The notes: generated by a model from the letters alone, not told the origin. 64,000 bases of DNA from Sycobia sp. Sy_11 (GCA_018907035.1 JACCIC010000228.1:124001-188000), one strand, 5' to 3'; numbered from the stretch's first letter, positions 8,815-20,758 are shown. Made by a program: numbers and translations.

Positions 8815-10790
8815 GTTACTGTTTTTAGATGAAGATGTGTCAACTACGATAACATTCATATTAGCCATACCCGCCGTTCTGGGAATCATAGGATATGATT
8901 GCGCATCCAGAGTTACGAACGTAACTACATTATCGCTGTTAGATATAGGAGACTGCAAACTACCGAAAAAACGATCCTCGTATCGTCTTCACGTACCTGC
9001 AATTACTGCAAATTGATGACTTTCATGATAATCGAGTATACCAATGTGAAATCGAAATTCATCGAACCGTTTATTATTGCGGAATGTATTCGCACATCTC
9101 AATCGTAATGAATGGAGTAACTGAATATTTGTATGAAATAAGCAGAGAATCTTGTTTAACATTGCACCAAACGGGGATAATACAACTGGGTAATAATCAT
9201 GTTATTAACGGAATCAAAAAAAAATCAAACATCGGTCTATCCGATTACTTGAGCTGGATATCTAAATTCCGACGGCAAATGTAACGGGGCGGCTTACAGC
9301 GACCCCTATGGGTCTTGGGAATCCGTCGTTGTACAAGGGATCGTTAGAATCAGCCTTCGCGAACATTTCGGCCGAGTCAGTTTGAATGACGATAAAATCC
9401 ACCTGGACTCGGGGACGACGTGTGTTTTATCTGAAAAACAATGCATAGATTCACAAAACGGGCACAAGTTCTGGGAATCAATCCCCGCTAATAATTGCCA
9501 GTTCAATAAATATAGTATTTTATACGAAGGAAGGGCGATAAAAATGGTTGAAGATAACCATTTCAAGCAAGTTGTATTCTCCCTGTCGACCGAAGAACTG
9601 ACTTTTGCCTTAACAAAGTTTTGCCTTAAACAAGAGGAACAGGTATATGGGTATACTATAATAAAAAACGAATATCCGAAATTAGTAATTTTTTAAACCG
9701 AAAAAGGCAAGTCATTCGCTTCTCGAAACGCAATGTCAACCTCTAATATGGATATTTTCACATATGTAAATTCAAAATTCGTATACATAGAAAAGCACAG
9801 AAGAACGCAAATGAAGGATCTCTACAAGAATGTAGTTACACGGAGATGTCAATTGGAGCAACAGACTTTGAAGAACGCTCTAGCTCTTGCCACGCACATA
9901 CCGGATCAATTTGCTTATAATCTCATGAAGGGCCCCGGCTATATGGCCGTACTGGTGGGAGAAGTTATACACGTACATAAATGTATACCTGTCGAAGTTA
10001 AAATAAATCAAGATCATAACTGTTACACGGAATTAAGAGTTTCCCCGCAAAACTAGACGTACATCTTAACTCCAAAAACGCACATTTTGAAAGATCACGG
10101 AAACAAGATAACATGTAACAAATTTTTGCCAGCTTATTACAAGACAGAAGCCGATTGGTAGAAAATAACACCCGCATTATCGGAAGTCAGGGAACCAACA
10201 ATATTAACACCACTCACAAAGCCAACGTGAAAATATGTTAACCCTGAAAACTTAGCGACTAGTGGGATATATTCTCCCAAGGAATTGGAACAATTAAGAA
10301 ATAGAATTATGTTCCCCGTCGAAAAGGTAGCACTACTCTAAGAAGTGACTAGAGAAATTCATAGTCAGCCTATTCCACAGAATCTAGGAACGATATCGCG
10401 ATTATTTAACGACAATACTGTCGACTCAATATTAGATTCTGCCTGGAATAAAATATGGAGTAAATTCAGAACCTTTGGAACCGCTAGCGCAGGTATACTG
10501 GCAATCATAATTATAATTCAAGGGATAAAAATGCTAATCGAAATAATCATAAACGGATATACCCCCCACAGTTTTTATGGTTGGTCAATCTATTTATGAG
10601 CATCGATATGGAATTCTGCCACGTACTTCTTAATAAACTTAAGTAAAACACCGAAAGGAGAAGGAGCTAATATACAAGAAATGGAGATTCTAAACAGCAC
10701 TACAAAGCCAGAGGAGGACACCAACGATTCTTCAACTGCCCTTCAGCCACAACCACCAGAAAAAGGATTCTTCTGTTTAAGCCCTTAAAA
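8815..10790 (+). pseudogene. Envelope-like glycoprotein remnant
   Basis: Downstream of integrase, where errantivirus-type elements carry env, a broken membrane-glycoprotein-like sequence is spread over at least five pieces: about 8820-9015, 9000-9284, 9382-9696, 9733-10056 and 10345-10599. Visible features are a hydrophobic start (about 8845-8890), Asn-x-Thr sites, scattered cysteines, a long conserved-looking ectodomain, a C-terminal membrane span (about 10480-10545) and a hydrophilic tail to about 10790. The ectodomain reminds me of the chuvirus-like glycoproteins that insect retroelements have captured, rather than of a baculovirus-F-type env. That is recognition from memory and needs a profile search. 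Stops and frameshifts make it non-functional. Confidence 0.55.
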
Positions 10791-10886
10791 TCCTAGTATT
10801 CGCTAAGCAAGTCCGGAGTTAGCAGTCAGAGCGAAGAAGACGATACCATAGCCAATACTCAGCGTGACGATTTTACCTCATTTTTG

Positions 10887-10930
10887 CAATTCGTAACAAT
10901 CGTTTAAGTCGGGGAGTGTGACGAATTGCG
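10887..10930 (+). promoter_or_regulatory. Polypurine tract and LTR start of the envelope-bearing element
   Basis: A purine run (GGGGAG, 10911-10916) precedes TGTGACGAATTGC at 10917, the probable 3' LTR start. Just upstream, GCAATTCGTAACA (10887-10899) is the inverse of those first 13 bases with one mismatch, so the boundary can fold into a hairpin. Confidence 0.55.
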
Positions 10931-10997
10931 TAGTACGCTTACTCCGTCTACAGGAAAAGTGAGAGCGCGGGGCGAGTGAGGACACATGTACAAGTCG

Positions 10998-11040
<43 letters not shown>

Positions 11041-11144
11041 GTGCGCGCTAGAAGCCCTTGACTCGTTTCCTTTTCTTACTTTCTTCTAAACGTACACGAA
11101 TACAAAGGGAAGAATGTACAAGCACTTGTATACGTACGAACGCC

Positions 11145-11184
<40 letters not shown>
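10917..11184 (+). mobile_element. Start of the 3' LTR of the envelope-bearing element
   Basis: The LTR start (TGTGACGAATTG) follows a polypurine tract. The sequence carries two TA microsatellites (10999-11038 and 11150-11184). I cannot place the 3' end: TG...CA candidates exist near 12770-12790, but that would make the LTR about 1.8 kb and would include the AT-rich block below. Confidence 0.45.
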
Positions 11185-11188
<4 letters not shown>

Positions 11189-12000
11189 CTAATAGATACG
11201 CGTATAGGTGTGTACGGGTATATATGCGTATGTGTGTATATATCGGCATGCAAGTATATATTCATATAAGTTACAAAAAATTCCAAAAGGAAAATAAAAG
11301 GAATATTATTGAAATAATATAATAATTCGTAATGAATGATATTAAATTAATAAATTATCTAATCGGTCTTACAGTATAATAATTATATTAATAATAATAA
11401 AATAATTATTGTTTTACTCGTTTTTCTTATAATGATAATTAATAATTTACGATATCATAATATTATAATAATATTCTTATTATAGTTAACTATTAATCAA
11501 AAGAGTTGTTTAATGAAAATCAAAGAATCTAATATAAATAAACAACCTTTTTAGATTTACGTTATTATTATTATTAACAATTATATTACATAATCACTAT
11601 TTTCAAACAATTATAAATTTGAAGCTTGTAATCATTAAAATTTGTATTAATCAATTAATTATTATACGAATTACTAACAGTAATATATTTAAAATACATA
11701 AATAATATATGTTAACAAACTTATGACTACATAAAAATAATCGTAATTATAATTGAAAATACTTTTCCAAATAAATATTTAAACAAAAATATGCAAGCGT
11801 CTATAAACTAAGGTAATGTAAACATTGTAAAACATGATTATGTTATAAATAAATGCCGTAACATCCTTAATTTTGAAGATATAGTTACAATTCAAAACCT
11901 AAATTGAACCATGATTTTTAGTGAAGCAAATTAACCATATAACATACGCATGGTAAACATGCGAATATGTTTTTTATCGTATAACGGAAAATCGAACTGA
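11185..12000. other. AT-rich stretch, nothing recognised
   Basis: Very AT-rich sequence with many TAAT/ATTA runs and stops in all frames. No coding, tRNA or clear repeat structure is visible. Confidence 0.6.
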
Positions 12001-13000
12001 AAAAATTAACGATACGAGCTCGTGCTGTACTCATTCCCCATATGCTTTGGAAAAGTCGGAATTCCTCCCCCACCGCTACAAGGCTTGCATAGGGCTAATG
12101 CAACTGCGTTTTTAGGGGATGGCGAGTAGACAAGATATCATGAGCTTGTTGGTCCAAAACTGTTTTTTACAACTTTCCATAAGCGCAACGTTAGATTTTT
12201 CGTATACGGCTGTGCGGAAGGCCCCAGTAATTAACAAGGCGCCCTGGGCGGTCTGTCAGTTCAGAGCTGCGACCATTCGCATTCTCTTAATATACTAAAC
12301 GTCGGGGTGAGCGTTCTCAGCGGTAACCCGACGTATATATTACAGGAAGCGAAAACTGACCTACCCATCGGCGTTAGGCCAGCGGTACGCAGTGACCCTT
12401 CGCGTTTGAGTTTTTTTTATTAATACGCCCTCACTATACGAGGAGCCGTTTTCAACCGTGTTTTTCCTCTTCCTAACGTTTACTTAGTCGTCTCACCGCG
12501 TGCTGAGCACTTCTACTACCGCCAGTTCGGTCCGCGCCTTATGTTAATAGAATATTTGCTGTAAAAGGGAACGTTAAATAAATTCAAAAGTGAGTATTAT
12601 TGCCTATATTATTTATAACTAATTCTCTACTTAGTGTTCGGGGTGTTCATGGTATGATTGGGTTCTGGGTAAGGTACTGACCATTATCTAAGTATTTACG
12701 CGGTAAGATACCAGTATCATTCTTAACGGAATCCAATCATTTTGGCCCCTACACTCCGATCTTGGTAACGAATTTCGCAAGGTAAATTCGTTTTGTGATC
12801 ATAAACTTAATCCGCGTCGCGAATATCGCTTATCCAACCCTATCCCTGCTAGTACATGAGAGTACGATAACTATGCGGTAACATATATAATCATCTGCTC
12901 GCAATTTTTGCTGATTGAATCGAATAAAAGCTAATCTTTCAGATATCATTTTAGCCATTATATAAACGCAATATTAATTCAATAAGGCTTTTTAATGTGC
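12001..13000. other. Unassigned GC-richer block with hairpin, possible LTR R/U5
   Basis: A GC-richer island, unlike its surroundings. It includes a perfect 8-bp hairpin (ACGTCGGG at 12299-12306 with CCCGACGT at 12327-12334) preceded by TCAGTTCAGAGCTGC, which looks like a transcription-start region. AATAAA-like signals follow near 12576. It may be the R/U5 part of an LTR, but no second copy is present here to test that. Confidence 0.3.
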
Positions 13001-13011
13001 AAGTAGTTACC

Positions 13012-13825
13012 GTTATTATTCCTTATCGTAGAAACATGAAACTTTTCGATGGAGATTATCATTTAGAGAAATATTTAAACAATAACCATCTTCGCCTCTA
13101 GAAACTATAAGAGGATATTGTAAAGCATAGTAGGAACGATATAATTCTGAAACTTTCTACAATGGTCCATGTCGACAATGCAGAACAATATCTCTAAGTC
13201 CTTTCTCATCATCAGCCATGAGACTAGCTACTTCATTAGTAGTTGGAGCATTATATTGACCTCTGTCTTGGTTGCCAGGTACGCGATCGGAATGAATTAT
13301 TAATTTTAAATCCTCTAGGTTCCTATTATGTTCTATATTATATTTAAACTCTTTTATTAAATTATTATTTTGTAATAAAAAATCTTGCAATATTTGTAAA
13401 AAGTTTAAATTTGAAATAATGTTACTTCGTAGAGAAATTTGATGAGTTCCCGATATGAAAAAAATTTGTAAAAATTGTTCTTTTTCACCAGAAGCAGGAA
13501 ATAAACTTTCTATACGATGGTGAACCTGCCCCTGAATTTTAAATGTAGGTATAAAAGTACCTTCTACAATTTCCTTGGCTCCAAATGAGGTCATTTGAAA
13601 CAAACTATTATATTTCCTTATATTGGCAAGAAAACTTTTTGAAAAAGAATGTGTTCCTAATATTAATCCGCGAAGAAGCTCTATCAACTTAAGTTGAGGA
13701 AATGAATTTTTGCCACCAAAAGAGCACATGTTAGGTGCTTTACCTTTCGATTTTTTTGCTGAACAATGATTGCATATTGTGTTCATTGTACCAATTTGTA
13801 AGTAGTTAATATGCAGGTGTAACAT
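13012..13825 (-). pseudogene. Helitron Rep/helicase N-terminal domain fragment
   Basis: The minus-strand frame (13825 to 13157, continuing past a stop to about 13012) matches the N-terminal Helitron helicase-like domain of rolling-circle transposons. It has a Cys-rich start, NIRKYNSLFQMTSFGA, a PTFKIQGQVHHRI segment, FLQIFF, a NAPTTNEVASLM block and a RDIVLHCR end. After the stop a further ~45 residues of the same domain (YALQYPL, then GEDGY) are still readable. The HUH nuclease and the helicase are absent. It is 5' and 3' truncated and isolated among LTR debris, and I saw no Helitron termini (TC start, hairpin-CTRR end). Confidence 0.85.
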
Positions 13826-13829
13826 CCCG

Positions 13830-14635
13830 TCCTACCTGTCACATCCTACCCACTCTATAATCTCAATCTGCGGAGATTCGATAACCATAAAGATTTAATC
13901 CTAATACGAATAAACCTAATTAAAATGTATATAAGATGTATAGAATCATAATGCGATCAAATACGTATAATAATAATATGTATACAAGATAAACCTAAGT
14001 GAAGTATCATATAGTACACATATTAAGACATATAGTACAGAACTTACCGACAACCAACGCATGATAATAGTACCTATAAGTGTACAGGACTTACCCACAT
14101 CCATGAATAATATATCTACAGATGCACTACACTTCCAACATAGCTACTCATGGTGGCTTACCTTCAGCATACACACATCTACACGTGACACGATACCTAC
14201 AGCTACACCAGATCCACATATGGCAACTTACCACAAGGATTACACTCAGTTAGTCACAGCCGCAAAATTATTACAATAATGACAATAATTAATAGTATCA
14301 TAAATCTTAGTTCTGCCACACTAATTAATAAGAAACTATTCTATATAGAGAATTATATAAGCACTTTTGTCCTCCGCATCACAGAAATCGATAATGTTAA
14401 TATTATAATGGTCTTTGTCAATAATAAATAATAATTATATGTAAATTGGCATATCGATGTTATCGGATCTATACGAGATTAAGCCTGCATGCTGATCATT
14501 ATATTTACAGCTTATTATTATTATAAACATTTTTTATACGAAATATAGACGGCCCGCAAATCAGTCCGAAAGTCAGTTTAATATAAATCTTTACAATTTT
14601 TGAGTCGAAATACATTGCCACTATAACTATATATA
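13830..14635. other. Unassigned AT-rich DNA
   Basis: No recognisable gene. An open stretch at 14061-14279 is low-complexity (His/Thr/Ser-rich) with no motif and is probably chance. Confidence 0.5.
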
Positions 14636-15463
14636 TGTCCGATTAGAAGATATCCAGTGGCCGAGTGAGACGCTGACTAAGCTGTTGCGTAATGTCAGCG
14701 GAGGAATCGACGAACTGTTAGGAGCGGCTGGTCGAGACACTGCACAGGGAACGTCTTTAACTATCTTTTTTAAAATTATCCAATCAGAGCACGACACGAG
14801 AATTAAAAAGGTGCAGCTTTCTCGTGTTATAAATAGAGCACCGCTCGCACTGCAGACCAGTCCCGAAGTAACCAGCACATAAGAGGCGCCGTCGCGTGTA
14901 TACTGTCTTAGAGTTCCTGTAGCATAGCTCAGGTAATAAGCAGTTATACGTCTCTTATCGGAGCATGTCTAATTGGTTCGCCCGCAAGAGTAAATTTCAA
15001 TTTATTGTAAAAATCAATTTATTGTAACGAGTTATACTTCAGAATTGCGTTTACCTATAAATAAAAGTCGTGAACCAGAATAAGGTTATTCATTGTAACT
15101 AATTATATATCAGTATTATGTTTATCAATAAATAAAAGTTGTTAAAAGGAAAAAATAATTGTGTTCGCGTTTTATTCCAGACTCCTTCTAACTTTATTGT
15201 GTTCCTCGGTGCTTTGTTGTTTGTTTCCTTCTAGGTGTTCCTGCTTCCATCAGTTGTCGCACGACGGTCAATACAGCAACATATTTCAACTCACCGATAA
15301 CTTCTAGGATCCAACGGCTCGCTCCCAACCGGAGCCGCTTCGCCACCTGCTGCGACAGGTATATCAAAGCAATATTTAGAAAGAAGAAAAACAAGTACCA
15401 ATGTAACACCGGTGTAAATTTTAAAAACTGACCCGGACGTAATAGTTTGGTGACAGCTTTGTG
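14636..15463 (+). mobile_element. family B LTR, copy B2, with PBS-like end
   Basis: Starts TGTCCGATTAGAAGATATCC directly after TATATATA and ends ...GACCCGGACGTAATA near 15444. The PBS-like TTTGGTGACAGC follows (15446-15457). A TATA box (TATAAATAG, 14831-14839) stands ahead of a likely transcription start, and AATAAA signals occur at about 15059-15135, so transcription runs on the plus strand. It is about 800 bp, like B1. A short leader follows but no coding sequence. Confidence 0.7.
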
Positions 15464-15799
15464 GGATTTTTTTTAATAAAAAAGAAAAAAATTCGGATAT
15501 AAATTGTGTTTCAATTTGAAGTGTTCTGCTTTAAATCCAATTTCCGATTATATAAATCACTTAAATTCTGATATAAACTTATTTAAAACCAAAGCGACCT
15601 GTTTTGAATTCAATGTTCTTATATTGATATTAACATCTGATATAAATTGCATTACTGTACTTTTGATTAAAGAAATGTTTTTTTTAATAAATAAAATATA
15701 TACAAATTTTACAATTCGGAATAATTTTTTTTTGTTTACAAATAAACAATTTCATATACCTTTTTCTCTCAATTGTATTTTTCTTTTTTTTCCTGCTTG
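15464..15799 (+). other. Leader-like AT-rich segment between LTR B2 and LTR A2
   Basis: A remnant of the family B internal leader. It has several GATATAAA-type motifs (15497, 15567, 15640) and T-runs. No coding potential. It ends exactly where LTR A2 begins. Confidence 0.45.
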
Positions 15800-16838
15800 T
15801 GTTACGACCCGAGGATGACCTCGTTCCTTGCGCGCTTAAATTAATGTAACGTCTGCACTCGTGTCGCCCCGCGTGTTTTCCTGTGTAGGTTTCCGCACGG
15901 TTTCCCTAAACGCACGGGCAAATGCCGGAAAGGGTGTTTGTTTCGCCATGCACGAAACCGAAGCAAACACACCGACGGGCTAGTGCATACGACAGAGGCG
16001 ATTGTTGTTTTGACAATGTATGTTCCATTTGTTTGTATATAAATATATTCATGTAGGATTGTAATAGTGTCATGTGAATGATATGCTTATAATTATCGGC
16101 GGCTGTATTGACGGATGTTTGAATCTGTAATGTGTGTGAAAATTGTAAATGTGATATAATGTCACAAATAATAAATGGTGTAGTTGTATAATAATCTGTG
16201 GTGTGATAGTGGTAATAATAATGATACTGATGGTTGTATGATGGTGATTAATACATCGACCAATGTAAAATGACATAGCAAAGTAAATAAAGAGTACGAA
16301 TATTGTAAGGGTGAATGAAAAGGACAGCGTATGTGTGTGTATTACTTGCATGCGGGAGGGTCAAAGGATATATGAGTGTTATAAATGCGTGTGGTTTGAC
16401 CCCGAATGGTTTGACCCCGAATGAACGGAAGGCAGACTCGTCTCAGCTTCGGTTGCGACGGATGATTCTTAGTGAAGTGCGTTTTGTGTAGTGCGATTTC
16501 GAGTTCTGTGATTTTGTGTGTGTTTTTTGTATCGTGAAAAGAGTTTTGTAAATGAAATCGTGTCAGCCTAAATTTATTGTTTCTTGTATAATTTTTTTTA
16601 GTGGTTAATTAAAAGTGTTTATACTAGAATTGCCACTGTGTTAATAGTTTTATTTCATCAACCTGTTTCGTGATTTACTTAATTTTGCTCCTTGCGATTC
16701 ATTAATTTTTGATAATTATCTTATTTTTATTCTCTGGTTCCGCTGTAATCCTTTTTGTGTTGCATTTTTCAAGTTGAGTGCACAAAATCAGTGCTGCCAT
16801 GCACTAAGCCGAAGATATTTCGAGAGGAGCTCACTGCC
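15800..16838 (+). mobile_element. family A LTR, copy A2 (5' LTR of a deleted element)
   Basis: Starts TGTTACGACCCGAGG. The R-like block (GACTCGTCTCAGCTTCGG, about 16434) is shared with 20173 and the U5-like block (ATCAGTGCTGCC, about 16787) with the other family A LTRs. The LTR breaks near 16838, where integrase-tail coding sequence begins. One deletion therefore removed the end of the LTR, the PBS, gag and nearly all of pol. A short direct duplication of GGTTTGACCCCGAATG is present at about 16391-16425. Confidence 0.7.
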
Positions 16839-16844
16839 TTAAGT

Positions 16845-17054
16845 GCGAAGGAGATTTCCGATTTCCGCGAAGGAGATGATGTTCTCCTATTACGTAATAT
16901 AAAAGGCGGACCGTTCGACTCCCATTATACCGAACCGTTGAATAATACACGTGTTCTACAGAAGAACAACATTGAAATCGCAATAGGCAGGCGCGTGAAA
17001 ATAGTACGTGGGCACAAGCTGCGCCTCACTCGCTTACAGGCGCCAGAAATTTAA
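16845..17054 (+). pseudogene. Integrase C-terminal remnant (family A)
   Basis: A short frame ending at 17054 encodes the same EGDDVLLL ... GPFDS ... NNIEIAIGRR integrase tail as at 1150-1290, here with a longer basic end before its stop. It is fused directly to the broken LTR A2. It identifies the element between LTRs A2 and A3 as a deletion derivative of family A. The open frame starts inside the LTR (about 16755), which has no meaning. Confidence 0.75.
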
Positions 17055-17329
17055 ATATTTGTAATATTAACAGAGTTTTCTATTTTAGGTAACATCGGTA
17101 CTTGCGGTCGAGTATGGTCAGACGAGACACGCATGCACGGCCATCTGAAATGCGGCGGAAGACGGGCCATAATAGTGATGGCCAAGTATATTCGGCCATC
17201 AATAACGAAGGACGACAGCCGGTCGATGACAAGCGACAAAGGGATCCATTCCAGCACACCACCAGCTTGAAGATTTTGGAATGAAGGCGGCGGCACTGTG
17301 CTTCCCGATCTCGATTCTAAACGGGAGGA
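17055..17329 (+). other. 3' internal region and polypurine tract (family A)
   Basis: GC-richer sequence between the integrase stop and LTR A3, ending in AAACGGGAGGA (about 17319-17329), the polypurine tract. Open frames on both strands here overlap each other and show no recognisable protein. Confidence 0.5.
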
Positions 17330-17791
17330 TGTTACATACCGAGGATGACCTCGTTCCTTGCGCGCTTAACTGAAAGTAACGTCTGCACTCGTGTCGCCCC
17401 GCGTCTTTTCCTGTTTAGGTTTCCGCACGGTTTCAAATGCCGAGAAGGGTGTTTGCTTTGCCGTGCACGAAAACGAAACAAATCACGCCGACGGGAGAAT
17501 AATACATACAAGAGACGCGATCGTTATTTTGACACATTGTCAATGAATTTAATATTATTTAATGCAAATAATGTCAATGTCATTTGACACATTGCATATG
17601 CATTTCTTTATATAACATTATGTATAATTATAAAATTATAGACAACTTGTATTTGATGGATGATTGAATGTATGACGTGTGTGAAAAATACGAATGAAGT
17701 GACATATTATATATGTATTATAAGTGTATTGTTGTGTGTATTATGATATGTGTAATACATATTATAGTGTAATGTGTCGTATGTATAAACA

Positions 17792-17835
<44 letters not shown>

Positions 17836-18105
17836 AATGCCCGGAAAGGTGATCATTTAATCGTGCGTAGATTAATAAATGAACACAGAAAATACCACAC
17901 GGGAAGCTGTTTATGTATGTTTATTGTAGGTTTATGTATGTTTATGTATGCGAAAAATTGAATAAACGAAATCGATAGAAGTAATATAACACTGTAATTG
18001 TATGATAATAATAATGCATGATATGATCATAATAATAATAATAATACAACAATCAATGTAATGACATAACAAAATAAATAAATAGTACGAACATATTATA
18101 AGGGT
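17330..18105 (+). mobile_element. family A LTR, copy A3, left part
   Basis: Starts TGTTACATACCGAGG after the polypurine tract and matches A2 and A1 over the first ~230 bases. A TA run (17794-17833) lies inside. From about 17885 the sequence matches the left part of copy A4 (31813 on). It is interrupted at 18105 by a solo LTR; the missing right part resumes at 19787. Confidence 0.75.
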
Positions 18106-18244
18106 TGCGACGGCCAAAAACATGGCCGCGTAAATTCGTTTCCAACAACACAGAAATTCACTACACAAAAGAAACGAATAATAGTATTGCACACTATTTC
18201 TACATCTATTTTCGTGTATGTATTATATATACATAAACGACATT

Positions 18245-18301
<57 letters not shown>

Positions 18302-18713
18302 TTAGAAATATACAATTAAACGAAAACTAATATATTCGAAATAATAAATATGCCGAAAACGGGCAAAGGTCGCGATGACAACTGAAGAAGGTAGTCGACG
18401 CAACTGCCAAAAACCGAACAAGAAGAGAGAGAACGCATTATCTCATCTCTCTCTCTCTCTACTAATAAGCTTAAGTCCGAAGTATACCGTAGAGGGGATA
18501 CACTGCGCGCGGCAAAAGAGAGCGCGTTAAGTGTATTAGACCGGCGGCCGCTATCCCCTCTAATACACGCCGCACACACACACTACTATACGCTCTCTAG
18601 GTGAACGAGCGCAATCCGATTTATACAACGGGTGTCCGAAAACGAATGCACCCGCTGTATTTAATTAAATTAAATAAATCAGATTAATAATTGTACGAAA
18701 TATATATATATAG

Positions 18714-18745
<32 letters not shown>

Positions 18746-19786
18746 TTATTTATACATGTATATGTGCGTATACATCATTATACGCATATACAAACACTGT
18801 ACGCAGCACACCGGCTGCAAATATACATAATTATTATAATTCTTATTAAATATTGTGATTATTAATTATTATTGTTATTAATATAATTATGATAATTCGG
18901 CGTCCCGTCCGAAATTACTGGAGCGGCGGCGGAGTTATACGAATATTTCACTATAAAAGAGCCTGCAAAAGGCAAAATCGAGAGTTCGCCCGGTGAATCA
19001 ACTGCCCTGAAGTTGATTCACACGAATTCCTCCCGGAGCTAGAAATCTTTCCAGAGCTCAACTAATTCCTGTTTAAAAATCCTATCTGAAACTATTAGTT
19101 TGATCTCTGTTGCGAGGCGCTCCTCAAAAGACAGACGACTAATAGCTTTACCTGTCCTGAAGTAAACGTGATCCTGGTTACGATGCGCTCCTCAAAAGAC
19201 CAGCCGTTTGCTTATCCATTACACTTACTTACTCCGAAATTATTAGCTTGATGTCTGTTGCGAGGCGCTCCTCAAAAGACCAGCCGTTTACTTATCCAGA
19301 CTAGTCAATTTTCCCCTGAACTCTTGATCCTTCTTGCGAGGCGCTCCTCAAAAGACCAGCGGAGTTAAATCTACCTTACTTTCTCCCTATATAAATTCTA
19401 CCTTTCACGTTCTGCAATTTCCCCGCGTGGAAAATAACACCGGGTATCCGTGCGATAAATAGCGTTGGATATTATACACATCGCGGAAAATAACGGGAAA
19501 TTAGTTTAACTAATTATATAGATCTCGCTTATAAAGTAATTTTATTAATTATATCGTTTCATTATTTATTTCGTTTCATTTATTAATTTATTTGTTTCAG
19601 AACACCTTGTAAATAGAAGGGGGTTGCTGAATAAATTCGTCTTTATTTCTTATTATCTAAAAAAAATACTGTGTTGTTATAAATTATTTTCCTGACCCGC
19701 CGTCCGATCCTAAAATACTTCCTCCCCTCTCAAACTACCCTGGAAAATACCGCGAAGGCTATGCCGAGGGGGATAGGAACATTTCA
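18106..19786 (+). mobile_element. Solo LTR, family C, nested in LTR A3
   Basis: A 1,681-bp insertion bounded by TG and CA (TGCGACGG ... ACATTTCA) and flanked by the 4-bp duplication GGGT (18102-18105 and 19787-19790). The uninterrupted sequence of copy A4 at 32106-32120 confirms the empty-site arrangement. A TATA box (TATAAAAGAG, about 18952) and an AATAAA (about 19630) show plus-strand orientation. A set of short hairpin-forming repeats lies between them. The left half also holds TA runs (18246-18298, 18700-18740) and a (CT)n block (18447-18461). Confidence 0.85.
19110..19356 (+). repeat. Four copies of a hairpin-forming motif in the LTR C transcript
   Basis: The core GAGGCGCTCCTCAAAAGAC occurs at 19114-19132, 19262-19280 and 19338-19356, with a variant at 19180-19200, spaced about 70-80 bp. 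GAGG-CGCT-CCTC forms a 4-bp stem with a 4-nt loop. The repeats lie downstream of the TATA box, so they would be in the RNA. Confidence 0.75.
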
Positions 19787-20758
19787 GGGTAAATGAGGTA
19801 AAAACAACGTGTGTAATATATGTGCGAATAGCGAAGATTCATGGATGTAAGCGATTAGCTAAAACGGAGTGTGAATAAATGGCATTGAATTAATACCATA
19901 TGTAAAGAGTATATAATTGCATGAAGGAGAGTCAAACATTATATGAGTGTTATAAATGCGTGTAGTTTGACCCCGAATGTTGTGAGAGAAAACGACTGTG
20001 TTTAGAGTGGGACAAAGTCTGCCATCCAATCGGAGCGTATTGTCACGCCCCTGGTCTCCACTCTTCCCCCACCGCTCGCTTCTCGGCGATTCCGTGCCAA
20101 TGGAAGAAGAACGCGAAGGCGGTGAGCGGAGAAGAACGAGCGAACCGAGGTAATGAGTAAGATGCAGAGGAACGGAGATTAGACTCGTCTCAGCTTCGGT
20201 TACGATGGGTAATTTTCGGTGAAGTGTGTTTCGTGCAGTGCAATTTTCTAGTTTTATGATTTGTATGCGTGAGTTTTGTATCGTTAAAATTATTTTAGCG
20301 GCAGTGTAAATTTATTTCCATTAAGATGTATATTTGATTAAAAGTGCTTATATTGAGATTGCCACAGTGTTAGAGTTTGATTTCATTATCCTGTTACCGT
20401 GCCTATTGGTGATTCATTTATTTTTGATCTTTAGTTTAATTTTATTGTCTGGTTCAACGGTGAACCATTTATTTCGAGTTTCTGCATTTTTAGTGATTAT
20501 TGGTATTCGATATTTAGTATTCGATATTTAGTATTCGATACAAGTTTCGCAGAACGTTTGAAATCAGTGCTGTCGCGCATTAACGAAAATTATTAAAAAG
20601 CATCTCACTTTCCTTTCTTAAAAGTGAATGGTGACAACGCTGCCGAGCATCTTCTGAGGATCGTCACCGTCGAGTTAGCCTGCCAGCCTGCCGTGCCCTC
20701 TGCCTTCGCCATCGCCACGCGACGACGGTTGCGACCGACGAGACGTCACACTTGCTTA
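19787..20758 (+). mobile_element. family A LTR, copy A3, right part
   Basis: Continues LTR A3 after the solo LTR. It matches A4 at 32106-32300, A2's R-like block (about 20173-20190), and the common U5-like end (about 20565-20758, CAGTGCTGTCGCGC ... GAGACGTCACAC). No internal element sequence follows, so nothing shows whether this was a solo LTR or a full copy beyond the A2-A3 pair. Confidence 0.7.

Noticed and set aside
14061..14279. 72-residue frame between the Helitron and LTR B2
   Set aside because: No motif, low-complexity composition and no second copy to support it.
17051..17296. Overlapping frames on both strands after the integrase tail
   Set aside because: Three frames overlap without any recognisable domain. 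The region is best read as element 3' sequence before the polypurine tract.
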